DNA of 18,399 nt from DASVHF01 sp036382695 (GTDB taxonomy: Bacteria; Patescibacteriota; Microgenomatia; Woykebacterales; RBG-16-39-9b). Positions 6,652-13,657 of the stretch are shown here, piece after piece. The translations under genes and the position numbers were made by a program. The notes below the pieces were generated by a model, which searched no databases, was not told where the DNA came from, and saw nothing but the letters and a program-made list of their open reading frames with translations. The DNA lies in contig DASVHF010000014.1 in assembly GCA_036382695.1 (NCBI GenBank), positions 1 to 18,399 of the forward strand, given 5' to 3'. Positions within the stretch are counted from its first letter, which is position 1. Every line of letters begins with the position of its first letter.

Positions 6652-7030
6652 GCTCAAAGGTGGCTCATAAGCCAGGTTCTGTTATAAGACGATCATCTAT
6701 CTAGGTGTCACGTCGGGCGTAACTACCTGTAGCCTATTCGGCTACTGCTCGCGTCTTCCTCACTATCCCGACTGTCAAAGTGAGATTCGGCGATTGCAGC
6801 CCCTAGGATTGCCCGTTTCACCTCCGACTCTAATGCCGAGAGTCGGAGCTACGTCTCTGTTGCTCTCGAAACCTGTCAATTCAGATCCCGTTTCTAAGAC
6901 TAATCTCGGCTCGACCAATCTAGAACACTAGCCCTTACAGGTCGGACCTTACAGTCCGTCGGGTGTCGGCTTGCTGCCTGGACTTTCCTCTCCGATTCGC
7001 ATCGGAGCGATCATCCGGCCACCTTTGAGC
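6652..7030 (-). ncRNA. rnpB: RNase P RNA (bacterial type), catalytic RNA of tRNA 5' maturation
   Basis: On the minus strand the region contains the conserved P4 element GAGGAAAGTCC (6990-6980) and the 3' conserved ACAGAACCTGGCTTA (6682-6668). The two ends form a perfect 13-bp P1 helix, GCTCAAAGGTGGC (7030-7018) with GCCACCTTTGAGC (6664-6652), which fixes both boundaries and a length of 379 nt. A promoter starts transcription at about 7030 and an intrinsic terminator follows at 6606-6578. With its protein partner the RNA cleaves tRNA precursors. The gene stands alone, between the decayed Nudix gene and the plus-strand antiporter. Confidence 0.96.
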
Positions 7031-7036
7031 GGATAT

Positions 7037-7066
7037 ATTATAGCATCCTTCGTACTGCGAAATCAA
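7037..7066 (-). promoter_or_regulatory. rnpB promoter
   Basis: On the minus strand, TTGATT (7066-7061) and a perfect TATAAT (7042-7037) are 18 bases apart. The predicted start at about 7030 is exactly the first base of the P1 helix. Confidence 0.85.
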
Positions 7067-7153
7067 GATTTCTTAGTACTCTCGGCTGCTGCGTCGCTGT
7101 TGCTTCTAACCATATTTGGGTATAATTTTCAATTCTAAGCAATTTTAGGGTAA

Positions 7154-7159
7154 TATAAT
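7154..7159 (+). promoter_or_regulatory. -10 box of the antiporter gene, leaderless
   Basis: A perfect TATAAT ends five bases before the ATG at 7165, so transcription should begin on or beside the start codon. No clear -35 is found at the right spacing. A second TATAAT lies at 7121-7126. Confidence 0.55.
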
Positions 7160-7164
7160 AGGTA

Positions 7165-8124
7165 ATGCTCGAACTAACTGTTTTCGTTATCTCGCTAATA
7201 GCCTTGGTACTTGGCGCTGATTGGCTCGGCAACTCCGCTACTCATATTGCCCAAAGATTCTCTCTACCAAGAGTCCTAATTGGTGCGACTATCGTGAGTT
7301 TGGCCACTACCCTACCGGAGATTATCATCGCCGCATTTTCTGGAGCAGAAGGCTCACCCGAAATTGGCGTGGGAACAGTTTTTGGTTCGCCCCTAGTTAA
7401 TATTGGCCTGACTTTTGGACTTTTACTTATGTTTTCAAAGACACAAGTAGATAAGCAGTACCTATCTAGAACAATTATATTTTTTCTTATCTCTCTTTCT
7501 TTAGTTTTGATACTCTTCCTCGGTGGAACAACCTCACCAATCTTTGGTTTGCTCTTAATAATATTCGGAGTTATTTACCTGATGATTCAATCGGCTATTA
7601 GTAAACAAGAAGAAAGCCTACTTGAGGAAATAGAGAACAGATTTGATCGCTTAAAAATATTTTTCACTGAAAGAGAAAACTATCATCAAATTTTTTATTT
7701 AATTTTAGGTAGCCTCCTGCTTTTTTTGGGTGCCCACTTTTTAGTAAATTCTGCGGTGGTTTTAGCGGAAATTTTGGGTGCCCCTCAATTGGTTGTCGGT
7801 TTTGTAATCATTGCCTTCGGTACTTCTCTCCCGGAGGCGTTTACAACGATAAATTCAATAATAAAAAGGCGCGTGGGCTTAAGTACGGGAAATCTTTTTG
7901 GAGCTAGTGTTCTGGATCTTACCCTTGCCTTAGGGATAATTAGCTGTTTTGGGGGTGTAAAAATAAATCCTTTCAATCTTTATGTCACCATCGGCAGTCT
8001 TGCCCTCCTAGCTTCGGTAAGCTTACTTTCAACTTATGGGCGTGTGTCACCAAAAATACTTGGCACCGTATTAGTTGTAATTTATCTCGCTTCTATAATA
8101 TGGTTTGGTCGCATAGGAATTTAG
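7165..8124 (+). CDS. Na+/Ca2+ exchanger-like (CaCA superfamily) membrane antiporter (319 aa)
   Basis: About ten hydrophobic segments arranged as two inverted halves carry the CaCA alpha repeats: alpha-1 GATIVSLATTLPEIIIAA (residues 40-57, key Glu52) and alpha-2 VGFVIIAFGTSLPEAFTT (211-228, key Glu224). The half-sites are joined by a charged cytoplasmic loop (146-172, SKQEESLLEEIENRFDRLK). The family exchanges Ca2+ for Na+ or H+ across the inner membrane. The usual GNxxGSNxxN element after each repeat is altered: GTVFGSPLVN in the first half (70-79) and GNLFGASVLD in the second (242-251). Ion selectivity may therefore differ. Length is normal for the YrbG-like group. The start sits five bases after a TATAAT, implying a leaderless mRNA. 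Confidence 0.9.
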   Translation: MLELTVFVISLIALVLGADWLGNSATHIAQRFSLPRVLIGATIVSLATTLPEIIIAAFSGAEGSPEIGVGTVFGSPLVNIGLTFGLLLMFSKTQVDKQYLSRTIIFFLISLSLVLILFLGGTTSPIFGLLLIIFGVIYLMIQSAISKQEESLLEEIENRFDRLKIFFTERENYHQIFYLILGSLLLFLGAHFLVNSAVVLAEILGAPQLVVGFVIIAFGTSLPEAFTTINSIIKRRVGLSTGNLFGASVLDLTLALGIISCFGGVKINPFNLYVTIGSLALLASVSLLSTYGRVSPKILGTVLVVIYLASIIWFGRIGI

Positions 8125-8132
8125 AAGGCTTA

Positions 8133-8153
8133 GGAGCGATAGCGACGCAGTAC
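8133..8153 (+). repeat. Copy B of a short dispersed repeat
   Basis: GGAGCGATAGCGACGCAGTAC lies just after the antiporter stop codon and matches the copy at 6629-6648. A degenerate relative, AGCGACGCAG in reverse complement, occurs at 7088-7097. Confidence 0.4.
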
Positions 8154-8206
8154 GCGGGAATACCTGAGAAATTGAATTTAGTGAAATTTCGAGGTTATGA
8201 AGCGGA

Positions 8207-9217
8207 TTATCTTTGTTTTGTAGCTTCAAAGTGGTCCTCGAGAATCACATGCACTATTGCTGCTGCCGGCACAGCCAACAGTGCACCAATCACCCCAAAA
8301 ATTGAACCGCCGACTAAAAGTGCGAAAATTATCACCAACGGGGAAAGGCCTACTGCTTTCTCCATTAGCTTTGGAACAATAAAATTATTCTCCAATTGTT
8401 GAATAAGGATGTAAAGAGCCAGTACCCCAACTGCTAAAATTGGGGCTTGGACAAAGGCAATAATTATCGCGGGGATGGCAGAGATAGTCGGCCCGAAATT
8501 TGGAACTATTTCCAGTAGTCCAGCGATAACTGCAAGAGGGAGCGCAAACTCCACTCTCAACAAAGTAAGCCCTATATATGTAGCCACGCCAATAATCAAC
8601 ATCAAAACCAGCTCCCCTCTTACCCAGGAGCCGAGTTTTAGTTCGATCTTGTAAGCTAATGTATCTACTCTCTCTTTTGGGAGGTGTGGCAACAAAAGAT
8701 AAAGATTTTTCTTTATTTTTTCTCGCTCCAAAAGGAGATAAAAAGCAAAGACTGCTACTGCAATGAATAGCAAGAATATACTAAAGGCATTCAGCGCCAC
8801 TCCAAGTAAGTTTGAGAGAGCAACGTCAAATTTTGAAGAAACAAGTTTGGTAAGATTGTCAGTAGTTATACCTGGCACATTACTATTGCTAAAGGTAGCC
8901 GAGAGCCAATTAACATAGACAGGAAGGTTGTTGGCAAAATCTCGGATTTCCCTAACTAGTGGTGGAATAACTGCAAAAAGTAAAATGGCAAAGAAGCCTA
9001 TTGCCAAAAAGTAAGTGGTGGTAACTGACAGTGTTTTATTGACGCCTCGTTTTACGAGCCAATCGACTAGCGGCGCAAAACCGCTCATCAGAATATAGGC
9101 GACGAAAAGAGCAATCAAGACTCCTCGTATGTTCCAGGCAATTAACAACAGGAGTAGCGTACCAATAACTAAAAGTATCGATTTTAGCGATATTTCAATA
9201 GTAGTAACATTTCTCAC
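8207..9217 (-). CDS. AI-2E / PerM-family membrane permease (336 aa)
   Basis: The product has the eight-segment layout of the family: two N-terminal segments (about 7-55), a third at about 60-85, a long extracytoplasmic stretch (REIRDFANNLPVYVNWLSAT), then a C-terminal block with the hallmark ALPLAVIAGLLEIVPNFGPTIS and IQQLENNFIVPKLM. Members export varied small molecules (AI-2 export in TqsA, sodium/proton exchange in others), so the substrate cannot be told here. I chose the GTG at 9217 over the ATG at 9250 because an AGGAGT lies eight bases upstream of it and the promoter overlaps the longer start. It converges with the antiporter gene and is followed upstream by miaA on the same strand. 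Confidence 0.88.
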   Translation of the reverse strand: MRNVTTIEISLKSILLVIGTLLLLLIAWNIRGVLIALFVAYILMSGFAPLVDWLVKRGVNKTLSVTTTYFLAIGFFAILLFAVIPPLVREIRDFANNLPVYVNWLSATFSNSNVPGITTDNLTKLVSSKFDVALSNLLGVALNAFSIFLLFIAVAVFAFYLLLEREKIKKNLYLLLPHLPKERVDTLAYKIELKLGSWVRGELVLMLIIGVATYIGLTLLRVEFALPLAVIAGLLEIVPNFGPTISAIPAIIIAFVQAPILAVGVLALYILIQQLENNFIVPKLMEKAVGLSPLVIIFALLVGGSIFGVIGALLAVPAAAIVHVILEDHFEATKQR

Positions 9218-9236
9218 CAGAAACACTCCTACTTGT

Positions 9237-9266
9237 ATTCTAACAGACAATCAGACCAAACAGCAA
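9237..9266 (-). promoter_or_regulatory. Promoter of the AI-2E-family permease
   Basis: On the minus strand, TTGCTG (9266-9261) and TAGAAT (9242-9237) are 18 bases apart, with an extended TGnTAGAAT. The predicted start is about 9230, leaving a 13-base leader with AGGAGT before the GTG at 9217. Confidence 0.6.
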
Positions 9267-9277
9267 ACCAACTAAGA

Positions 9278-10207
9278 TTATTTTAACCAATCTCCTACCT
9301 GGTTATACACACGGTTCGTATAATCTTTTTCTGCAACATCGAACCAGATCATTCTTGGTTCTTTTCTAAACCAAGTAAGCTGGGCTCGTATGTAGCTGTG
9401 GTGTTCAAATTTTATTCGTTGTACGGCTTCTTGCAAAGAAATTTTCCCTTGAAGATACATCGCGATCTGACGGTAACCAAGACTGGTTAGAGCAATTGAA
9501 TCTTTGTGACCTTTATCAATAAGCCTCCTAACCTCTTGGATGAATCCAGTTTTTATCCAAGCCTCGATACGGGAATCAGCCCGATTATATAAATAATCCC
9601 GATTGGAAGTTAAACCAATTTTTAAGGAATCTAAATTTACTTTAAATTTGCCCTTCAATTTCGAAAGTGGTTCACCTGTTTGGTAATATACCTCCAAAGC
9701 TCGTATAATTCGCCTAGAATTTTCTCTATCGATTCCCGCTGCTCCCTCCGGATCGACGTTTTCTAATTCGGCAACTAGCGCGGGTAGCGATTTTGCCTCT
9801 AAACGTTCGCGAAGTTTTTTATCCGGCGGTACTTTAGGTATTTTCAAGCCCTCCACTACCACCCTAATGTACAAACCTGTCCCGCCAACCAAAATTGGTA
9901 GTTTATTCTTTTTATGAATACCATCAATTGCCGCGTAAGCAAGTTGCTGATACGCCGCTACTGAAAACGTTTTATCCGGGGTAATCAGATCATAAAGGTG
10001 TGTAGGAATTCCCTCTACCAACCAATAGTTTTTGTGTTTCTCAACTTCCCCGCTGGAAGGAAGTTTCCCTGTTCCAATATCCATCCCAGTATAAATCTGC
10101 CTAGAATCTGCGGAGACAAGTTCTCCATCAAACTTTTTTGCAATTTCAAGCGCCAAATCAGTTTTGCCGGTTCCAGTAGGACCTAGAATTACCAAAAGTT
10201 TTTTCAT
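9278..10207 (-). CDS. miaA: tRNA dimethylallyltransferase (MiaA)
   Basis: This enzyme transfers a dimethylallyl group from DMAPP to N6 of A37 in tRNAs that read UNN codons. The product begins MKKLLVILGPTGTGKTDLAL with the P-loop GPTGTGKT (9-16), then SADSRQIYTGMDIGTGK (33-48, with the Asp35 that contacts A37), HLYDL, and GGTGLYIRVVVEGL (about 108-121). The C-terminus has the usual SYIRAQLTWFRKEPRMIWFD. Length of 309 residues is normal. Only 28 bases separate it from the stop of the upstream glycosidase-like gene, so the two are probably cotranscribed. No clear Shine-Dalgarno site precedes the ATG (TTTTTATCAATG). Confidence 0.97.
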   Translation of the reverse strand: MKKLLVILGPTGTGKTDLALEIAKKFDGELVSADSRQIYTGMDIGTGKLPSSGEVEKHKNYWLVEGIPTHLYDLITPDKTFSVAAYQQLAYAAIDGIHKKNKLPILVGGTGLYIRVVVEGLKIPKVPPDKKLRERLEAKSLPALVAELENVDPEGAAGIDRENSRRIIRALEVYYQTGEPLSKLKGKFKVNLDSLKIGLTSNRDYLYNRADSRIEAWIKTGFIQEVRRLIDKGHKDSIALTSLGYRQIAMYLQGKISLQEAVQRIKFEHHSYIRAQLTWFRKEPRMIWFDVAEKDYTNRVYNQVGDWLK

Positions 10208-10235
10208 TGATAAAAATTTAACACAAGGAAGATGG

Positions 10236-11510
10236 TTAGGAAAGGATCATATCTACCACAAGCGTGGACCAACCAAAATTTCTTCTACCATGTCCTTCTC
10301 CCGAAAGAGGATTGAAAAATTCTCGATACCCACTCTTTTGAACTAGGACAATGCTTTTTTCCACTATTTTTTCCGCATCTTTCTTATAACCATGGTCAGC
10401 AAGTGCTTTGGCCAGATACCAGTTTGTGTTTATCCACGTGGAGCCTCGCCAAAGCAAGGGATCTTTCCCAATCCTTGTCGGAGCAGGGGAAAAAGAAGGT
10501 TCGCTAACTGCAACCGTCGGTACTGGGTACGGAAGATCAAACTCTTCTCTGTTCCGTAGATGTTTCTTGACAAGTTTTTCTACTACGTTTTTGGGTATAT
10601 CCAAAATAATTGGCATCAGTCCCTTTATTGTTTTTACTTTTGCAATTTTCTCTTCCTGACCGTATCTATCAAAGAAAAATGCTTCTTTGGGATCGTAGCA
10701 TTTCCTCATCAATTCCTTTTTACCCTCCAAAGCCAAACGGTGAAAAGTACGGGCAGCTTCCTCCTGATCAACCTCATGCAAAAGACGGGAAAGAATCTCT
10801 AGATTTTTTATGTATATAGAGTTGACTAGTACATCTTCAACGTTGAAGTAGTTCGCCTCAAAGATTTTTTCTAGATTGTAATTACGCAACATGTTTCGAA
10901 AAGTGACTGTTCTACCAACCAAAGCTGTAATGGTTTGGTTTTTATTTTGCGTACCTAGCACCGGATCGTACGAGGGTGACTGATCCAGTCCCGACTCATA
11001 TGGCGCAATAATTGAAATCAACCCATCTCCATCTGGATCACGATGTCTTGCTAACCATACGTAGTACGATTTTAATTTTGGTAACACTTCGTACAAAAAT
11101 TTGACATCCTTCTCCTTTTTGTAAATTGCCTCTACAGACTGGGCTATCAAGGGGGGTTGAATCAGCTCAGTAGTTTTTGGAGAAAAGGAAAGTCTAGATT
11201 CCAGGTGCGAACCCAACTTATTCAGCATGCTAAAATGCCTTCGCTCCCCCCAATAAATAATGTGGGGTACAAATCCATTCGGTTTTTGAACACTTAGAAG
11301 AGACCTGATTTCATTTTTAGCCAGTTCAATATCAAAATGTGATAAAACAATCGCGATAAAGCAAGAGTCCCAAAACCATTGGTGATAGTAGTGTTGTCTT
11401 GATGGGGATATGTACTTATATTCACCAGCCCAACGTGAGACGCCAGTTTTTATATTTCCGTATAATACTTCCTTGGCCTGGCCGATTATTTCCCGGGCAG
11501 AATCTTTCAT
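10236..11510 (-). CDS. GH63/mannosylglycerate-hydrolase-like (alpha/alpha)6-barrel glycosidase (424 aa)
   Basis: The sequence has the landmark motifs of the GH63/trehalase-like barrel clan. QWFWDSCFIAIVLSHFD (44-60) binds the sugar. LIQPPLIAQSVE is at 117-128. PYESGLDQSPSYD (170-182) carries an Asp in the place of the general acid. LLWRGSTWINTNWYLAKAL is at 352-370. EFFNPLSGEGHGRRNFGWS (397-415) carries the Glu expected as general base. No signal peptide is seen, so it should act in the cytoplasm. Relatives hydrolyse glucosylglycerate, mannosylglycerate or trim alpha-glucosides; the substrate cannot be chosen from sequence. It overlaps no other gene and lies just upstream of miaA in a likely operon. 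A weak promoter (TATACA at 11525-11520) would start about three bases before the ATG. Confidence 0.8.
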   Translation of the reverse strand: MKDSAREIIGQAKEVLYGNIKTGVSRWAGEYKYISPSRQHYYHQWFWDSCFIAIVLSHFDIELAKNEIRSLLSVQKPNGFVPHIIYWGERRHFSMLNKLGSHLESRLSFSPKTTELIQPPLIAQSVEAIYKKEKDVKFLYEVLPKLKSYYVWLARHRDPDGDGLISIIAPYESGLDQSPSYDPVLGTQNKNQTITALVGRTVTFRNMLRNYNLEKIFEANYFNVEDVLVNSIYIKNLEILSRLLHEVDQEEAARTFHRLALEGKKELMRKCYDPKEAFFFDRYGQEEKIAKVKTIKGLMPIILDIPKNVVEKLVKKHLRNREEFDLPYPVPTVAVSEPSFSPAPTRIGKDPLLWRGSTWINTNWYLAKALADHGYKKDAEKIVEKSIVLVQKSGYREFFNPLSGEGHGRRNFGWSTLVVDMILS

Positions 11511-11519
11511 TAAGGAAAG

Positions 11520-11547
11520 TGTATAATATATCTTTGACTAAATCAAA
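11520..11547 (-). promoter_or_regulatory. Tentative promoter of the glycosidase-miaA operon
   Basis: On the minus strand, TTTGAT (11547-11542) and TATACA (11525-11520) are 16 bases apart, with a predicted start three bases before ATG 11510. A plus-strand TATAAT (11522-11527) overlaps it and could serve the nuclease gene at 11565. Both calls are weak. Confidence 0.3.
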
Positions 11548-11564
11548 ACCTTTCCATTAGCAAA

Positions 11565-12329
11565 ATGTCTGAAGAAAACCTTTTCTACATCTCTCCGAAC
11601 AAACTAAAAATTTGGTTAGAATGCCCACGTAAATATTGGCACTACTATCTTTATGGGCCGACGAAATATAAGGAGCCACCAAGACCGTATTACACATTAG
11701 GGGAAGCGGTCCATAACAGCCTAAATTCTTTCTTTAGTTTGGTACCACAAATTCGCACGAAAGAACGTTTATTTGATCAGTTTGAGCTTCATTGGAAAGC
11801 AGCAAAAAATCAAGAAGGAGGTTTTAAAGATATTGATGAAGAAAAAATTTATAAGGCCAGGGCCGCTGCAATGCTAGAAAATTTTTACCAAAATGAAGAT
11901 ATGCAAGCCACACCCTACCGTCTTTCGCCCTCATCAACTAAATATATCCCACTAACACAAGAAATTATGTTGGGCGGCAAAATTGACCGAGTCGATTTAG
12001 AACCTGACGGGACTCTTCACATAATCGATTACAAAACCGGAAAAGAAGATCAAGATGACCCTTATCAACTACCCATCTATGACCTCCTAGTTCGCGGTTG
12101 GTTAAAAAAAGAGGTCTCAAAACTCTCTTACCTACATTTAGAAAGCGGAAATTGGTCGACGCGATCTCCAACGCAGCATGGCAGAGAGGAGACAAGACTA
12201 CTTGTCATTGAGACCGTAAATAAAATACCTAAAGAGAGTGCTAAGAGCTTTTTCGCTTGTCCTCTGGAGACTGCCTGCAATCATTGCGATTACCTTGGGG
12301 AAATCGGTCTCGAACCAATTTTAAACTGA
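11565..12329 (+). CDS. Stand-alone PD-(D/E)XK nuclease, RecB/Cas4-like with Fe-S cysteines (254 aa)
   Basis: The fold is the RecB C-terminal/Cas4-type exonuclease. LSPNKLKIWLECPRKY-like start (here SPNKLKIWLECPRKYW, 10-25) gives Cys20; GEAVHNSLNSF (46-56) gives His50; GGKIDRVDL (137-145) gives Asp141; LHIIDYKTGK (151-160) gives Asp155 and Lys157; QLPIYDLL (168-175) is motif QhxxY. Three C-terminal cysteines (Cys232, Cys238, Cys241) with Cys20 match the 4Fe-4S arrangement of AddB and Cas4. The nuclease is not fused to a helicase, and no helicase, cas1 or cas2 gene or CRISPR array is in the window. It probably acts on DNA ends in repair, but partner and substrate are not shown. No Shine-Dalgarno site precedes the ATG; the 6-base gap from CATTAG is not a good -10. 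Confidence 0.87.
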   Translation: MSEENLFYISPNKLKIWLECPRKYWHYYLYGPTKYKEPPRPYYTLGEAVHNSLNSFFSLVPQIRTKERLFDQFELHWKAAKNQEGGFKDIDEEKIYKARAAAMLENFYQNEDMQATPYRLSPSSTKYIPLTQEIMLGGKIDRVDLEPDGTLHIIDYKTGKEDQDDPYQLPIYDLLVRGWLKKEVSKLSYLHLESGNWSTRSPTQHGREETRLLVIETVNKIPKESAKSFFACPLETACNHCDYLGEIGLEPILN

Positions 12330-12375
12330 AACACAAACCTATTATTTTTATAGTCAAAAAAGGATAAGAAACTTT

Positions 12376-12651
12376 TTATTTGCGTACCGTTTTCTTTACA
12401 CCTTTAGAGGCGATGAACCCCACTGTATTCATCGAAGGCAGTTGAATAGTCTCACCTGTTTTTGGATTTCTACCAGGCCTTGCCTTCCTTCCACGAATAA
12501 CGAATGTGCCAAATCCAGAAATTACAACCTTGTCGCCTTTTTTTAAGGCTGAATAAATATTGTCGAAAGCCGAATCAACTGCTTCTTTTGCAGCCTTTTT
12601 AGTAAGATGGGCTTCCTTAGCTACTTTTTCGATGATGTCTGCTTTTAGCAT
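12376..12651 (-). CDS. hup: HU-family histone-like DNA-binding protein (91 aa)
   Basis: A small basic nucleoid protein that bends and compacts DNA as a dimer. The N-terminal helices (MLKADIIEKVAKEAHLTKKAA, KEAVDSAFDNIYSAL) are followed by GDKVVISGFGTFVIRGR and the DNA-binding arm with the signature GRNPKTGETIQLPSMNTVGF (about 60-79), including the Pro in the arm. Length of 91 is the family norm. The start at 12651 is chosen over the GTG nine bases upstream because that GTG lies inside the Shine-Dalgarno site AAAGGAGGTG (12667-12658), eight bases before this ATG. It converges with the nuclease gene. It stands upstream of no other gene on its strand within the window. Confidence 0.95.
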   Translation of the reverse strand: MLKADIIEKVAKEAHLTKKAAKEAVDSAFDNIYSALKKGDKVVISGFGTFVIRGRKARPGRNPKTGETIQLPSMNTVGFIASKGVKKTVRK

Positions 12652-12657
12652 ATTTTT

Positions 12658-12667
12658 CACCTCCTTT
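12658..12667 (-). promoter_or_regulatory. Strong Shine-Dalgarno site deciding the HU start
   Basis: AAAGGAGGTG on the minus strand, eight bases from the ATG at 12651. It contains the alternative GTG start and rules it out. Confidence 0.85.
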
Positions 12668-12779
12668 AGTTTGTCTTAGTAGTGCAGAATGTTTGAACAC
12701 CTAAATTTTGAGCACGTAAAACTATCTAGTAAAGAAGTACTCTTATTAATTTTACACAAATGGCAAGAAAATCCAACAG

Positions 12780-13568
12780 TCAAGGGAGCGTTTTATCTAA
12801 CCTTTTAATCGATTTTGCCTTACCGCCTCTTTTTGTTTCAATTAGAACAGAGCGAAAAACCTTTGGTCCAGTTTCGGTCCACTCGAACCTGATTGGCTGG
12901 GGGTCCTTTTGTTTTTTAATTATGATTTGCGGTTCTACTCCCAGAACAGAGTGCAAAGCGCCACTCATCCCCACATCAGTCACAAACGCTGTGCCTTTTG
13001 GTAAAATTTGTGCGTCTGCGCTTGGAACGTGTGTGTGAGTACCAACAACCGCCGTTACTCTTCCGTCCAAAAACCAGGCAAGAGCAGCCTTTTCACTGGT
13101 TGCTTCAGCATGGTAGTCAACAAGAATTGCGTTTGGTTTCTCTTTTTCAACTTGGTCAAGCAAAATAGTATCAATAGTGCGATACGGCTCATCTAACGGC
13201 TCGTCCATCCACAGTCTTCCTAATAAGTTTATTATGAGAACTTTTTGGCGTCCTACCTTTGCATTAGTAAAACCAAAGCCGGGCGCATCAGCTGGATAAT
13301 TTGCGGGACGCAATATTGCCGGATCGTTATTCAACACATCCGCAAATTCTTCTCTAAACCAAATGTGGTTGCCGCTGGTCATGATATCTACCCCAGCTTC
13401 TCTGACTTCTTCAACAGTTTTCTCGGTCGCTCCCTTACCGTGAGCTAAATTTTCAATATTAGCTACCACCAGATCTATTTTTTCTTCTCGAGTAAGATCC
13501 GGGAGTATCTGTTTTACGGCTGACCTTCCTGGTTTAGCAACAATATCCCCAATGAATAAGATTCTCAT
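12780..13568 (-). CDS. ymdB: YmdB-family (TIGR00282) metallophosphoesterase (262 aa)
   Basis: A dinuclear-metal calcineurin-like phosphodiesterase. In Bacillus, YmdB hydrolyses 2',3'-cAMP and steers biofilm/motility development. Metal ligands are all visible: GDIV (Asp8), NIEN (Glu39, Asn40), SGNHIW (Asn67, His68), DYHAEATSEK (His153), and GTHTHVPSAD (His178, His180). Length of 262 is normal. It lies directly downstream of rny, the same order as the ymdA-ymdB pair in Bacillus, with an 89-base gap holding an ATAC-rich repeat structure. No Shine-Dalgarno site precedes the ATG at 13568. Stop is TGA. Confidence 0.95.
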   Translation of the reverse strand: MRILFIGDIVAKPGRSAVKQILPDLTREEKIDLVVANIENLAHGKGATEKTVEEVREAGVDIMTSGNHIWFREEFADVLNNDPAILRPANYPADAPGFGFTNAKVGRQKVLIINLLGRLWMDEPLDEPYRTIDTILLDQVEKEKPNAILVDYHAEATSEKAALAWFLDGRVTAVVGTHTHVPSADAQILPKGTAFVTDVGMSGALHSVLGVEPQIIIKKQKDPQPIRFEWTETGPKVFRSVLIETKRGGKAKSIKRLDKTLP

Positions 13569-13569
13569 G

Positions 13570-13654
13570 TATCTTGTATTTTGTATTAAGCATTTAGTAT
13601 GGATTCTCGAAAAATTTTATTTATACAAGATACTTGATACTAGATACTTAATAC
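13570..13654. repeat. Interleaved inverted ATAC-type repeats between rny and ymdB
   Basis: On the plus strand GTATCTTGTAT (13570-13580) is the exact inverse of ATACAAGATAC (13623-13633). GTATTAAGCATTTAGTAT (13584-13601) is the inverse of ATACTAGATACTTAATAC (13637-13654) with two mismatches. The order is A-B...A'-B', so the two stems cannot form as one nested hairpin. Confidence 0.6.
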
Positions 13655-13657
13655 TGT

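Noticed and set aside
6544..6657. Longer start for the Nudix frame (MSHVPVANAP...)
   Set aside because: It would be translated through the rnpB terminator and the promoter; ATG 6543 sits on the predicted transcription start.
8100..8402. 100-codon plus-strand frame after the antiporter gene
   Set aside because: It is mostly antisense to the AI-2E-family permease and has no start signals.
11565..12329. CRISPR-associated Cas4
   Set aside because: No repeats, cas1 or cas2 are nearby; the nuclease fold alone does not make it a CRISPR gene.
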